A DNA stretch of 64,000 nucleotides from Cystobacter fuscus. Lineage in GTDB: Bacteria; Myxococcota; Myxococcia; Myxococcales; Myxococcaceae. The stretch covers positions 4,650,001 to 4,714,000 of the forward strand of contig NZ_CP022098.1 in NCBI RefSeq assembly GCF_002305875.1, written 5' to 3'. Shown one piece after another: positions 44,064 through 53,955 of the stretch (position 1 is the stretch's first letter; the number at the start of each line of letters is the position of its first letter). A program made the translations under genes and the position numbers. The notes under the pieces were generated by a model. That model saw only the letters and a list, made by a program, of their open reading frames with translations, did not search any database and was not told where the DNA came from.

Positions 44064-46307
44064 ATGAAGAGAACCGCCGCGCTGGTGTTCCTCGCCAGCA
44101 CCTTGTCCGCTTGCGATCCCTCCACTTCCGCGCCGGTGGGCACGCCGGCCAGCCCAGACACCTCCGAGCAATTTCGAGCCCTCGCCGAGAGCGAGACCTT
44201 CTACAAGGCGATCAACTTCGCGGGGAGCGCGGTCACCATCGAGGGCCGGCCATTCCTCTCCTTCGCCGAGGCGAAGGCCCAGGGCCTGAGCATTCCCTCT
44301 GGCTATTCGGAAGCCCAGTCGAGTCTGAGCCCGAGCCCGGCGACGGACGCCACGACGGGCGTGATGCTCAACAGCGCCATCTGGCAGGGCGGCACCCTGA
44401 AGATCGCCCAGACCGTGCCCTCGGCCAGCTACGGTGTCTATCTCTACATCCTCGAGAACCATCAGACGAACTACCGCTCGCTCGACGTCTCCCTGGAAGG
44501 ACAGACGGTGGCTCAGGGCGTGGGCACCCTGGCGAAGGGGGAGTGGAAGAAATACGGTCCCTACACGGTGCAGGTGTCCGACGGCACGCTCAATCTGGAT
44601 TTGAGCGCCCGGTCGGGGGATCCGCACCTGATGGGCCTGGCTCTCTTCACGCTGGGAACCAGCACTCCGCCCCCGTCGTCGGGCGGCCGCGTCTACTACG
44701 TGGCCCTGAATGGCAATGACTCGACGGGCGATGGCACCCAGGCCAAACCCTATCGGACCATCGCCAGGGCCGCGGACGTGGCGCCCGCCAACGCGGGCCA
44801 CACCATCCAGGTGGGCGCGGGCACGTTCGACGAGACGCGGCAGATCCAACTCAAGGAGAAGGTCAACCTCATCGGCGCGGGCGCGGACGCCACCCTCATC
44901 CGTGGCGGTCAGTTCGATTGGAATGGTCACGGCCTCATCCAGCTGGAGTCCAAGGTGCTGGATCCCTCGGGGGAGAAGATTCCCGCCTTCGTTCACGAGG
45001 GCGCGACGTACGGACCGTTCGACCGCTACCTCCCGGTCGACTCCTCCCAGGAACTCTCCGGGTTCTCCATGGATGGCCAGAACCTGGGCTCCTCGGGCAT
45101 CAAGATCATCAACCGCAACGGCGTGAACATCCACCACGTGAAGATCAAGAACTACTCGTGGGCGGGCATCTACAGCTCGAGCGAGGGCTACGCGGGGGTG
45201 AAGAACCTGCGCATCTCCGACTTCGAGATCGCCGAGTCCTCGCTCGAGAACACGAGCGCGTCCTGGGGCAACATCACCCTGCGCGGCACCCATGAAGGGG
45301 CCCTCATCCAGAACGGCCGGATCGAGCATTACACCACCGCATCGAGGCCCGAGACCTACCACACGGGCTCGGGTTATGCCTTCAAGGCCATGCGCTCCTG
45401 GGAGGACACCGCGCGAAAGCAGGATGAGATCCGTGGCTCCAAGTTGTTGAACATCATCCAGCGCGGCAAGGACAGCGCGCCCTGGGACAACTACCGGGCC
45501 GCCAACATCGGCTTCGAGTTCTGGAACATCGGCGCCGACGGGGTGGAGATCGCCCACTGTGATTTCAACGCCGCGATGTCGCTCGAGTTCAACGCCCCCA
45601 TCGACCAGTCTCCCTACAGCTTCCACGTCCACCACAACCGCTTCAAGGTGGCCAAGGCGGGCTTCGTGGAGCTGGCCAACAGCAACATCATCCTCGAGCA
45701 CAACTACTTCGACATGACGGGCAATACCAACCCCTGGAACACGATGGGCGAGTACAACGAGGGCAAGGCCTCGACCCAGGGCACCGTCCTCAAGAACATC
45801 CGGGTGAACCACAACGTGTTCAACCTGGCGTCGGCCGGCCCCTCCATGTTCGTCTTCACCACCGCAGTCAACGACTTCAAGTTCTACAACAACACGGTGA
45901 TCAGCACGGCCACGCCGGCGTTGTTCGAGTTCCGTCGGCCCAGCTCCCAGGGCAGCGGTGCCATCGAGATCCGTGACAACATCTTCGAGACCAGTGGCGC
46001 GATGAAGATGTTCGTGTACACGGAGGGGAACAACGCGACGGCGCCCACGAGCGTGGCCTTCTCGCACAACCTGTCGAGGAACGCGCCCACGGCCCTGCCC
46101 ACCAGCACCTCCCAGGCGGGCAATCTCGTGGGGATCGCTCAGCTCGTGCGCTCGGGGGCCATGCCCTTTCCCTACTTCGATGCCGCGAGCGCGAGCGCGA
46201 ACGTGGTGGACCGTGGCTTGAACGTGGGGCTGCCTTTCTTTGGCTCCGCGCCGGACATGGGGGCCAGTGAGTACGGGCTGTCCACGGGCACCATCGGCCT
46301 GAAGTAG
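44064..46307 (+). CDS. Lipoprotein with malectin-like and right-handed beta-helix domains
   Basis: From ATG 44064 (AAAGGA nine bases upstream) the product has 747 residues; a second ATG lies nine bases before. A lipoprotein signal ends in STLSACDP. Residues about 45-195 look like a carbohydrate-binding jelly roll. VYYVALNGNDSTGDGTQAKPY followed by YRTIARA and TIQVGAGTFDE opens a DUF1565/pectate-lyase-like beta-helix (about 210-740) with repeated NxxI/HHNxF coils. It is likely a surface polysaccharide-binding or -cleaving protein; no catalytic residues are assigned. Confidence 0.85.
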   Translation: MKRTAALVFLASTLSACDPSTSAPVGTPASPDTSEQFRALAESETFYKAINFAGSAVTIEGRPFLSFAEAKAQGLSIPSGYSEAQSSLSPSPATDATTGVMLNSAIWQGGTLKIAQTVPSASYGVYLYILENHQTNYRSLDVSLEGQTVAQGVGTLAKGEWKKYGPYTVQVSDGTLNLDLSARSGDPHLMGLALFTLGTSTPPPSSGGRVYYVALNGNDSTGDGTQAKPYRTIARAADVAPANAGHTIQVGAGTFDETRQIQLKEKVNLIGAGADATLIRGGQFDWNGHGLIQLESKVLDPSGEKIPAFVHEGATYGPFDRYLPVDSSQELSGFSMDGQNLGSSGIKIINRNGVNIHHVKIKNYSWAGIYSSSEGYAGVKNLRISDFEIAESSLENTSASWGNITLRGTHEGALIQNGRIEHYTTASRPETYHTGSGYAFKAMRSWEDTARKQDEIRGSKLLNIIQRGKDSAPWDNYRAANIGFEFWNIGADGVEIAHCDFNAAMSLEFNAPIDQSPYSFHVHHNRFKVAKAGFVELANSNIILEHNYFDMTGNTNPWNTMGEYNEGKASTQGTVLKNIRVNHNVFNLASAGPSMFVFTTAVNDFKFYNNTVISTATPALFEFRRPSSQGSGAIEIRDNIFETSGAMKMFVYTEGNNATAPTSVAFSHNLSRNAPTALPTSTSQAGNLVGIAQLVRSGAMPFPYFDAASASANVVDRGLNVGLPFFGSAPDMGASEYGLSTGTIGLK

Positions 46308-46433
46308 AAGAGTCCACGTACGACAGATGCCGCGACCTCCGGGGTCCGTCCCGAAGCAGGGCGGGCCCCGGTGTGTCGATCGGCCACGGGAAGGCTGTGA
46401 CTTGCCAGGGGCGCGCGTCTACACTCGCGCCGC

Positions 46434-48245
46434 TTGGGCGAGACGCGTATCGAGCTTCTGGGTGGTGCCCGGATTCTGGAGGAGCGCCACAAATCGAGGC
46501 CGCTGGAGCGGAAGACCGCGGCATTCCTGGCCTACCTGGCGCTGGAGGGAGAGACGGCGCGGGGGACGCTCGCGGGTCTGCTCTGGCCGGAGTCACGCGA
46601 GGCCACCGCGCGCAACAACCTGTCCCAATTGTTGCGTCGCCTGGGCGAGCTGCTGGGTGAAGCCGGTGTGGAGGGCCGCAAGACGGTGCGGCTGCGCGAT
46701 GATCTCCGGGTGGACGTGCGCGAGCTCGTGCGTGGCCAGCTCTCGTGGCTCGAGAGTCCGGGAGACGAGCTGCTCGCGGGTTTGAATTACGACGACTGCG
46801 AGGCGCTGGAGGATTGGCTGCGTGCCACCCGCCCGCGGGTGACGGGTCTGCAACGCAAGGCCTTGGAAGAGCAGCTGTGGCTGGAGGAGCGGGAAGGGCG
46901 GCTGAACCTGGCCCTGGAAGCCGCCCAGCGGATGCTCGCGTTGGAGCCCACCTCCGAGGAGACGTTCCGCCACCTCATGCGGCTGCATCATCGAATGGGC
47001 AACCGCGACGCCGCGCTGCGCGTCTGGCGCCAGTGCGAGGAGGTGCTGGCGCGCGAGCTGGGCATCCGGCCCTCGGCGGAGACGAGCCGGCTGGCGGGCG
47101 AGCTGGAGCGACAGCCCTCGGAGCAACCCTCGGTGGGCTCGGAGCGCAAGGTGCTTCCGCTCACCGTGGTGCATCCCCCCGTGCTGGCGGGCCGAGAGCG
47201 AGAGTGGGCGAAGCTGGAGGCGGCCCATGCGGCGCGCCGGCCCACCTTCGTCCTGGGCCCCGCGGGCGTGGGCAAGTCCCGGCTCATCGGGGACTTCGCC
47301 CGCTCGCGGGGCCGCTCGCTGCTGCTGACGTCGCGCCCGGGTGACATCAACGTGCCCTTCTCCACGCATGCCCGGGGGGTGCGCACCCTCCTGCGGCACA
47401 ACCCGGGGCTGGTGCTGGAGCCCTGGGTCCGTCGTGAGCTGTCTCGCCTGGTGCCAGAGCTGGGTCCCGAGCCCCTGCCCCCGCCGGGTACTCCGGAGGA
47501 GACGGCCCGCTTGTTCGCCGCCGTGCTCCACATGGCGCGCCAGGCGCTCAGGGAACTGGACGTCCTCGTCTTCGACGATGCCCAGTACTCCGACAGCGGC
47601 AGCAGTGAGCTCAGCTTCTATCTCCTCGCCCAGCTCGAGGAGGACATGCTGGCCCGGCGCTTTCCGTGGATCCTCCTCGGCGAGCGCACGGACGAGACCC
47701 TCTGGAAGGGCGAGCGGATCCACATGCAGGTGGAGGCGGGACTCGCGGAGCTCATCCAGCTCGAGCCCCTGGCGCTGCCGGAGGTGCGCACCCTGCTGCG
47801 TGGCATGAACGAGCCCCGGTTGGAGCAGATGGCCGAGGACATCTCCCGCTACACCGGTGGCAATCCCCTGTTCATCGTGGAAACGGCCCGCCATCTCATC
47901 GAGTCCAACAGCCTCGGGGGACGGTTTCCCGAGGGACTGCCGCCTCCGGGCCGGGCCCGCTACATCATCCAGACGCGTCTGGAGGGTCTGTCCTCCGAGG
48001 CACTCCGGCTGGCGCAGGTGTTGGCGGTGGCCCGCGCCGATGTCGGCCTCGAGCTGGCGGCCGAGGTGTTGGAGGTGCCCGTGGCGCGGCTGGTGGAGGC
48101 CTGGCGGGAGCTGGAGGAGGCGGCCCTGGTGCGCGGCGCGTGGTTCAGCCACAACCTGGTGGGCGAGGCGGTGCTGAGCGGGCTGCCCGCCTCCGTGCAC
48201 ACGCTGCTCGCCACGCGCCTGGGTCGCGCCGGGCCAGTCCCATGA
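46434..48245 (+). CDS. BTAD/SARP-like regulator with AAA domain, short form
   Basis: The 603-residue product starts at a TTG, with IELLGGARILEERHKSRPLE matching the usual winged-helix opening of AfsR/SARP regulators (residues 5-95). The BTAD follows (about 100-225: YDDCEALEDWL, ALRVWRQCEEVLARELGIRPS), then an AAA/STAND-like ATPase with Walker A GPAGVGKS (275-282) and LDVLVFDDAQ as Walker B. Family members often carry a long TPR region after this, but the product ends soon after WFSHNLVGEAVLSGL. The target genes are unknown; the beta-helix lipoprotein lies 126 bp upstream. Confidence 0.85.
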   Translation: MGETRIELLGGARILEERHKSRPLERKTAAFLAYLALEGETARGTLAGLLWPESREATARNNLSQLLRRLGELLGEAGVEGRKTVRLRDDLRVDVRELVRGQLSWLESPGDELLAGLNYDDCEALEDWLRATRPRVTGLQRKALEEQLWLEEREGRLNLALEAAQRMLALEPTSEETFRHLMRLHHRMGNRDAALRVWRQCEEVLARELGIRPSAETSRLAGELERQPSEQPSVGSERKVLPLTVVHPPVLAGREREWAKLEAAHAARRPTFVLGPAGVGKSRLIGDFARSRGRSLLLTSRPGDINVPFSTHARGVRTLLRHNPGLVLEPWVRRELSRLVPELGPEPLPPPGTPEETARLFAAVLHMARQALRELDVLVFDDAQYSDSGSSELSFYLLAQLEEDMLARRFPWILLGERTDETLWKGERIHMQVEAGLAELIQLEPLALPEVRTLLRGMNEPRLEQMAEDISRYTGGNPLFIVETARHLIESNSLGGRFPEGLPPPGRARYIIQTRLEGLSSEALRLAQVLAVARADVGLELAAEVLEVPVARLVEAWRELEEAALVRGAWFSHNLVGEAVLSGLPASVHTLLATRLGRAGPVP

Positions 48246-48247
48246 AG

Positions 48248-48285
48248 AAGGGGAGCCCTCCCGGTCCACGCGGAAGGCTCCCCTT
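48248..48285. terminator. Bidirectional terminator
   Basis: AAGGGGAGCC and GGCTCCCCTT are perfect 10-bp arms around an 18-base loop, directly after the stop at 48245 and 26 bases beyond the stop of the convergent gene. The A/T ends provide short T-runs on both strands. Confidence 0.7.
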
Positions 48286-48311
48286 CGAGACCCGGACGGG
48301 CCGGGGACGCA

Positions 48312-49619
48312 CTAGCCGCCGAGGGCGCCGTTGATGAGCGGCGCGAGCACCGACATGCCCGGGTCGTCGGCGTTGTAGCCGTTGGCGGGCTCGTAGATGC
48401 GCACGCGCTGGTTGTCATTGATGAAGCGCTGGAGGAAGGTGGTCATGGACACCATCTCGCTGTTGCACTTGTAGTCCTGCCACGGCTCGTTGACGTACTC
48501 GTACCACTTCTTCTTCTCCATCCGCTGGCAGGCGTGCGCGCCCACGAAGGTGATGATCGTGCTGCAGTGGCTCGCGTTGATCTGCCGCTCGTAGGGGATG
48601 AAGTAGCTGTAGTTGTTGTAGAGGCTCAGCTCGGCGACGAGCTTGTCCTGGTCCGCCTTCCAGCGGGTGAGCACCGCCTCCTGATCGTTGGGCGTGTAGA
48701 AGCGCTCGTAGGAGAAGCGCGAGTAGTTGTAGTCCCGCGAGTAGCCCGTGTAGGCGAGCTGATCATTCGGGAACTCCATGGCCAGCATGCGGTTGATGGT
48801 GCCCAGGTTGTTGCGATCGAAGGACGCGGGGAACTGGTTGAACACCGAGTCCAGGTTCCACGACTGGCGGATCTTGTCGTGCAGGGGGCGCGAGTTGTCG
48901 TTGACGTTGGGCGCCAGGTAGATGGGGCCGGAGTCGTTCAGGAAGTAGCCCCGGGCCGGATTGATGATGCGGCGCACGAAGTAGTACGAGGCCGAGGTGG
49001 CGGTGCCGCCCGCGCTGAACCCGGTGACGAGCAGCTTCTGCACCTGGGGGAACTGGGTCTTGGCGTAGTTGATGGCCGCGAGCGAGTTGGTGTAGCCGGA
49101 GTGGTGCCAGGAGAGCGGCGGCTGCGCTCCCGTCTGGTCGGCGTAGGTGGCGACGTTGTTGCCCACGTGAACATCGCCCGTGCAGTAGGGCAGGTAGACG
49201 ATGTTCCAGTCCTTGGTCGCGATGTCCGTGCGGCTGCGGAAGGGCAGGCCCGGATCGGCGCCGTTGACGATGGGCGAGACGTACTTCGCCGTGAACTGCG
49301 TCATGTAGTCGTCGGTGATGCCGTTGGGATTGGCCGCGCCAATGACACCCGCGCGCCCGCTACACGTGTCGTAGTCCCAGCACGCGCCGCCACCTTCGAA
49401 GAAGAACATCAGGTTCTGCGAGCCCGTGGTGCTGCGATGGACGAAGAACTTGTACTGCGAGCCGTTGCCGCACTGGGTTCCCGGCAGCTCCACCTTGCTC
49501 CAGTCGTAGGTGTTGCCGCCGTCCACCAGCACGTCGACGATGCCAGAGACCAGCACCTCGGCGCTCGCGACGCCAGGTGCAGCGGCCAGGAGAAGGCCCA
49601 TCAGCCATTGCTTTTTCAT
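48312..49619 (-). CDS. Secreted pectin-acetylesterase-family hydrolase
   Basis: From ATG 49619 the product has 435 residues with a Sec signal peptide ([20 protein letters not shown]). Family motifs are [15 protein letters not shown] (oxyanion region), [13 protein letters not shown] and [10 protein letters not shown], with the nucleophile Ser in the last. All are intact, and several Cys suggest disulfides. It should be a secreted serine esterase; the name reflects family similarity to plant PAE/Notum proteins, not a tested substrate. Confidence 0.88.
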   Translation of the reverse strand: MKKQWLMGLLLAAAPGVASAEVLVSGIVDVLVDGGNTYDWSKVELPGTQCGNGSQYKFFVHRSTTGSQNLMFFFEGGGACWDYDTCSGRAGVIGAANPNGITDDYMTQFTAKYVSPIVNGADPGLPFRSRTDIATKDWNIVYLPYCTGDVHVGNNVATYADQTGAQPPLSWHHSGYTNSLAAINYAKTQFPQVQKLLVTGFSAGGTATSASYYFVRRIINPARGYFLNDSGPIYLAPNVNDNSRPLHDKIRQSWNLDSVFNQFPASFDRNNLGTINRMLAMEFPNDQLAYTGYSRDYNYSRFSYERFYTPNDQEAVLTRWKADQDKLVAELSLYNNYSYFIPYERQINASHCSTIITFVGAHACQRMEKKKWYEYVNEPWQDYKCNSEMVSMTTFLQRFINDNQRVRIYEPANGYNADDPGMSVLAPLINGALGG

Positions 49620-49753
49620 GTGAGTATTCCTGTGGGGGCTTGGGGTAAGGCTATGCGATTCAGTTCTCGACCATCCGGAAAGCACGGAGAACCGGGGCGC
49701 ACTTTATCGCGCGGGGTTGCGAAGCGCGAGTGGCGCGAGGTATCTGGACCGGT

Positions 49754-50449
49754 ATGGGTGTCACTTCGCGGTCGAAGGCTTTGCCATGGCTCGGCGCGTC
49801 AATCATTGTGGTGCTGATGGCTATCCTGTGGTGGATGCCACGCGAGGACAACCCGTCTTCCGAGGCACCCGGACGCGAGGAGCGGAGCCGGCCCCCGCCT
49901 CCGGCGGTGGTCCCCGTGGCGCCCACGCCATCCCGCCCTGTTGCTCCCCAGGCAACTGTCGCGGGCGAGCCCGATGCCGGGTCCTCCGCACCCGCGCCCG
50001 AGCCCGAACAGGTCCCCGCGCTCGAGGCGGCGCGCGAGCATCCCGTGAACCTGGAGAAACTTCGCGAGCAGATGCCCGATAATCTTTATTGGGAGCTGGG
50101 TGCCCCGACGAAGGATCCGGAGATCCTCCACAGGCGCGAGGAGCAGGCGCGGCGCTGGAACGCGTTGCTGGGAAAGGTGCAGTCGAATACGGCCACGGAG
50201 GAGGAGATCCACCAGTATTATGATCACCGCCGCGCGGTGTCCGAGGACTTCATCGCGTTCGCCAGCCGGGTGCTCCAGGAGCATGGCGCTCAACTGTCGG
50301 AGCAGGAGCGCGGCTTGTATGCGCTGAGCATCCAGATGCACCGCACCCGCCTGGATGAGATTCCGAGGCAGGTGGAGGACGCGCTCGCGCGCAAGGCGAC
50401 CCAGGATCAGCGCCGGGAGGAGTGGCAGCGCGGCAAGAAGGGCCCATGA
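49754..50449 (+). CDS. Membrane-anchored protein of unknown function
   Basis: From ATG 49754 the product has 231 residues; a GTG at 49730 would add eight. A single N-terminal transmembrane helix (about 10-28) is followed by a Pro/Ala/Glu-rich linker (30-95) and a helical, charged domain (100-230). A periplasmic domain is likely. No recognised family. Confidence 0.72.
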   Translation: MGVTSRSKALPWLGASIIVVLMAILWWMPREDNPSSEAPGREERSRPPPPAVVPVAPTPSRPVAPQATVAGEPDAGSSAPAPEPEQVPALEAAREHPVNLEKLREQMPDNLYWELGAPTKDPEILHRREEQARRWNALLGKVQSNTATEEEIHQYYDHRRAVSEDFIAFASRVLQEHGAQLSEQERGLYALSIQMHRTRLDEIPRQVEDALARKATQDQRREEWQRGKKGP

Positions 50450-50459
50450 GGCGGGCCCT
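50439..50459. terminator. Candidate bidirectional terminator hairpin
   Basis: AGGGCCC and GGGCCCT (7 bp) with a 7-base loop overlap the stop codon at 50449, between convergent genes. No T-run. Confidence 0.4.
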
Positions 50460-50473
50460 GGGGCAGGGGGGGT

Positions 50474-50908
50474 TCACTCCTCCATGGGCAGCTTGAGCTT
50501 GAAGGTTCCCGGAGGGGACTTCGCGGCCTGCTGCACCGCCTGCTCGAACTCCTTGCGCTGGGTGAACGTGGGAATGCCGCCCAGCTTGATGCTGGCCAGC
50601 GACACGCCCATGAGCACCACCTTGGAGCCGAACAGGACGCTCAGGGTGTTGATGTTCGGGGCGAGGGGCACGGCCCGCTCCGTCATCAGGGTCCGTGCCG
50701 GGGTGGCGTACAGCTCCATGTCTTCCCAGTCATGGAAGATGTCCACCCGGGGCTCGGAGGCGACGATGTCCTCGATGGCGCGCATGGCGAGGTTCGCCAG
50801 GTGCGCGTCGTACATCGTTCCCTTGAACTTCGTGACGATGACATGGGGGGCGGGCCGCCACAGCCGCATCTCCCCATTCGACGTGGTCCATGTCTTGGTG
50901 TCATGCAT
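50474..50908 (-). CDS. Small cytoplasmic protein of unknown function (STAS-like pattern)
   Basis: From ATG 50908 the product has 144 residues; upstream in-frame starts at 50926 and TTG 50962 are possible. The stretch VIVTKFKGTMYDAHLANLAMRAIEDIVASE, then VDIFHDWEDM, resembles the alternating beta/alpha layout of myxobacterial STAS-like proteins. No functional residue is assigned. No ribosome-binding site supports any of the starts clearly. Confidence 0.65.
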   Translation of the reverse strand: MHDTKTWTTSNGEMRLWRPAPHVIVTKFKGTMYDAHLANLAMRAIEDIVASEPRVDIFHDWEDMELYATPARTLMTERAVPLAPNINTLSVLFGSKVVLMGVSLASIKLGGIPTFTQRKEFEQAVQQAAKSPPGTFKLKLPMEE

Positions 50909-51070
50909 GACAGGAGGAGGGCGCATGGCGGCCGAGTTACGGTACTGCACGTTCGGACGCAAGAGGTGTCCCTGGATCCGGGTGCACCGGCCAACCCCGT
51001 GCCCGGGGATTCCAGTACTCGTGCCCTTGAACGGGGAGAATGAAACGGGCTCGCGTTAGGGTGGGTACCC

Positions 51071-52717
51071 ATGAGCGACGCGAAGGCATCCGCCTGGAAC
51101 CTGCCCTGGAGGGGCCTGGGCTTGAGCAGCAACCTCGACGCGGCGGACGCACCGCACCCCTACCGCCTGCTCGCCGAGGCGCCGGGCCTCTTCGACTTCG
51201 TGGAGTACAGCGCGCCGCTGTCGCTCGAGGAGACGCGGGCCGCGGCCTCGCTCTTCCCGGAGATGTGGGAGCGCCGGGGAGAGGTGCCGGTGCTCTTCCA
51301 TCCGGTGCACCTCAACCTCTATGGCCCCGAACTGGAGCCGGAGCGGGCGCTCGCCGCCCTGGACACGCACGCGCGGGCGGTGGGCAGCGCGTGGGTGGGC
51401 AACGACGTGGGGTGGTGGCACTCGGGGGGGCAGCCCTTTCCGGGCTACCTCTACTTCACGCCCCCCCTCACCGAGGCGGGCCTGCGCGACTGCGCCGCGC
51501 ACGTGCTCCACGTCCAGTCCCACCTGTCCATGCCGCTCGCGCTGGAAAATCCCGCTGTCTTCGCCCGGCGGGGTGAGCTGCACGTGCTGGACTTCATGGC
51601 CCGCCTGCACGCGCGCACCGGGCTGCCGCTGCTGCTCGACCTGGGGCACCTGCTCAGCTACCAGCTCGCCGCCGGGCTGCCCCTGGACGCGGGGCTCGCG
51701 GACTTCCCGTTGGATCAGGTCATCGAGCTGCACCTCGCGGGGGGCGTCGTCACCCGGAGGGGCGGCCGGAGCCACTACGTGGATGACCACACCCAACCGG
51801 TGCGCGAGGAGCTCTTCGGCCTGCTGGAGCTGCTCCTGCCGCGCTGCCCCTCGTTGCGCGCCGTCACCTTCGAGGGAGATGGACACCCGCTCGACGTGGC
51901 GCTCCTCACGCTGCGCCGCCTGCGCCAGCTCGTGCCCCGTGCGCCGCGGCCCGCGCTGTCCCTCACCCCGGTGGAGCGGCCCGCGCCGCCTCTTGTCCGG
52001 GAGAGCGCGCCCTGGACGCTCTTCGAGTCCGGGTATGGCGTGACGCCGGAGCCGGGCGGCGACGAGGAGGGAGCCCGGGCGGAGCAGGACTTCCGGTTCG
52101 CGGTGGTGGCCGAGGTGCTCGATCGCGACTGGCCCCTGTCGCGGTTGCTGCTCGCGGGCACGCGTGAGCGCCTGGGGGCGTTCTGCGCGTCGCGCGAGTT
52201 CCGCGAGCTCTTCGAGGGTTCGGGGCGCTCGCCCGGGCATGCGTTCGCGGCCTGGACGCGGCGGCGTTTGCGCGAGCATCCGGACGAGGGGGTCGCGGCG
52301 GCGGTCTCCTTCGAGACGTTCCTTCCCCACGCCGCGCGCATCAGGCCCCGCGCCGCGCCGGGACCGGGCGAGGTGGGGCTGGCCGAGGACGTGGGCCTGG
52401 GCGGCTTCCCGGTGGATCTCACCGAGCTGGTCTTCGCCGCCCGGGCCCTGCGCCGTCACCTGACGGGGCGGGCCTGGGCGAGCGAGGCCCTGGAGGTGAG
52501 CGGGCTGGACGCGCTCGCGCAGGTGGCACGGCGTCCGGCGCCCGGTCCGTGGCGCTTCATCGTGCGGCGCAAGGGCCGGGGGCTGGAGGTGCTGACGGCG
52601 GCGACCTTGGTGCTCGATGAGCTGGCCGCGCTGGAGCGGGCGCCTCGGCCCGCGCGCGAGGTGCCCATCCAACGGCTCGCCGACGCGGGGGTGCTCGGCC
52701 TGCTGCGCTGGGGATGA
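51071..52717 (+). CDS. DUF692 (MNIO) family protein with extra C-terminal domain
   Basis: The 548-residue product has a DUF692/MbnB-like TIM-barrel (residues 1-290) with the metal-ligand pattern of the multinuclear nonheme iron oxidases: HPVH (77-80), Asn111-Asp112, LEN (158-160), DLGH (190-193), ELHLAG (219-224), DDH (238-240) and Glu268. About 250 further residues follow, mainly helical, with no recognised fold. Known MNIO enzymes modify ribosomal peptides, usually at Cys, Asp or Asn, with a partner protein. The extra domain could be a fused partner (inference). No precursor gene was recognised nearby. Confidence 0.85.
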   Translation: MSDAKASAWNLPWRGLGLSSNLDAADAPHPYRLLAEAPGLFDFVEYSAPLSLEETRAAASLFPEMWERRGEVPVLFHPVHLNLYGPELEPERALAALDTHARAVGSAWVGNDVGWWHSGGQPFPGYLYFTPPLTEAGLRDCAAHVLHVQSHLSMPLALENPAVFARRGELHVLDFMARLHARTGLPLLLDLGHLLSYQLAAGLPLDAGLADFPLDQVIELHLAGGVVTRRGGRSHYVDDHTQPVREELFGLLELLLPRCPSLRAVTFEGDGHPLDVALLTLRRLRQLVPRAPRPALSLTPVERPAPPLVRESAPWTLFESGYGVTPEPGGDEEGARAEQDFRFAVVAEVLDRDWPLSRLLLAGTRERLGAFCASREFRELFEGSGRSPGHAFAAWTRRRLREHPDEGVAAAVSFETFLPHAARIRPRAAPGPGEVGLAEDVGLGGFPVDLTELVFAARALRRHLTGRAWASEALEVSGLDALAQVARRPAPGPWRFIVRRKGRGLEVLTAATLVLDELAALERAPRPAREVPIQRLADAGVLGLLRWG

Positions 52718-52723
52718 AGGGGC

Positions 52724-53683
52724 TCAGGGGCAGCGGCCACAGTCCGACGCGCAGTTGTCGTAGTCATTCTTGGTGCCGCACTTCTCGCTCACCTGACAGA
52801 CGCCGTCTCCACACGTGTAGATGTCCTGCTTGCGCAGACGCGTGGTGAGGGCCGGGTAGGTGATGCCATTGTAGGTGCAGGACGTGTAGATGCCGCTCGC
52901 GGCGTCCTGGGTGCAGATCTCCGAGCAGTCCGGATCGACCCGGATGATGGGCGGGCACTCCGGAGGTCCGGACTTCTTGATGGAGAGGGCGCAGGCGCGC
53001 GGCGTGCTCTCCTTGTGGTTGAGCGCCTTGCGGTTGTTGCCGGCGTAGATGCCCTCGTTGTTGAAGAGGTTGCCGAAGAAGCAGCCCTCGCGCTCCGGAT
53101 AGTCCTCGAGCTCGCCGGGATCGGTGGGGACGGTCGTGCCCGCGGCGCCTTGCCCCTGGACGGACAAGGGAATCTGCAAGCCGAACTTGTTGGTGTGGGC
53201 GGCCAGACACGCGGAGACGAGGCGCTGCTCGGTGAGCGTGGCGGGCGTGCCCTGGGCCCAGTCCGGTGCGAGGCCCAGGCCTCCCGTCCAGCTCCAGGTG
53301 CTCCCCGTGAGGGCGGACGTATAGGTGCGCGTGACTCCCGCCGGCACGGCGCACAGCACCACGTACCGCATCACCGAGTCGTTGAGTGTGGGATTGGTCT
53401 GAAACCAGAGATCGAACTGGCTGGTGGACAGGCCATTGAGCGACAGGCCATTGAGCGACAGTCCGTTGAGTGACAAGCCATTGAGCGACAGGCCATTGAG
53501 CGACAGGCCATTGATGGAGCCCACGGTCCAGATCTGGACGGACCGATCCTGCTGCTCACTCCCTTCCCCGACGGGGTGACAACCACCTGCCACTCCCGCC
53601 AGCCACAGCGACATCGCCGCTCGGAAACACAGCCCGTGGATAGAGGACAGACGACGAGACGTCTCGTTCGGTACGTTTTGCAT
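52724..53683 (-). CDS. Lipoprotein with NGLSL repeats and Cys-rich C-terminus
   Basis: From ATG 53683 (GGGGGGAT upstream) the product has 319 residues. An atypical signal contains WLAGVAGGCHPVG, a lipobox-like Cys. Six tandem NGLSL units follow at about residues 59-88. The middle part (about 95-230) is not recognised. The end, with CGDGVCQVSEKC and DCGRCP, is of the Cys-patterned C-terminal type common in myxobacterial secreted proteins. It converges on the DUF692 gene with a gap of six bp. Confidence 0.82.
   Translation of the reverse strand: MQNVPNETSRRLSSIHGLCFRAAMSLWLAGVAGGCHPVGEGSEQQDRSVQIWTVGSINGLSLNGLSLNGLSLNGLSLNGLSLNGLSTSQFDLWFQTNPTLNDSVMRYVVLCAVPAGVTRTYTSALTGSTWSWTGGLGLAPDWAQGTPATLTEQRLVSACLAAHTNKFGLQIPLSVQGQGAAGTTVPTDPGELEDYPEREGCFFGNLFNNEGIYAGNNRKALNHKESTPRACALSIKKSGPPECPPIIRVDPDCSEICTQDAASGIYTSCTYNGITYPALTTRLRKQDIYTCGDGVCQVSEKCGTKNDYDNCASDCGRCP
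53431..53520. repeat. 15-bp coding tandem repeat (NGLSL)
   Basis: The unit GGCCATTGAGCGACA occurs five times head to tail from 53431 to 53505, with variation in the third and fourth copies, and a sixth partial unit follows. Each encodes Asn-Gly-Leu-Ser-Leu on the minus strand. Near-identical units could change in number by slippage without shifting the frame. Confidence 0.85.
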
Positions 53684-53955
53684 GTCATCCCCCCGGCGGC
53701 TAGGGACAGCACCGGTCTGCAACGAGCACTGGACCGCGTCCATGGAGTGAAGCCACGCTCATGGCTCCACGCCTGGGTTATACGCCTAATCAGACAAACT
53801 TGAAATACCAGCCAGTCTGGCGAACCTGGAGTGGCGTCGGTTTGAACAGGGAGTCCGTGGACTACAGGACTGTGAGGTGCCCCGGAGGGAGGGGGAAAGG
53901 TGGAGTTCTGGACACAGCCTTGCGCCCGTCCGTCCACTGCGGTAGTTCGCGCCCC

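Noticed and set aside
53431-53520. Short direct repeats considered as a CRISPR array
   Set aside because: The units are 15 bp with no spacers and lie in frame in a coding sequence.
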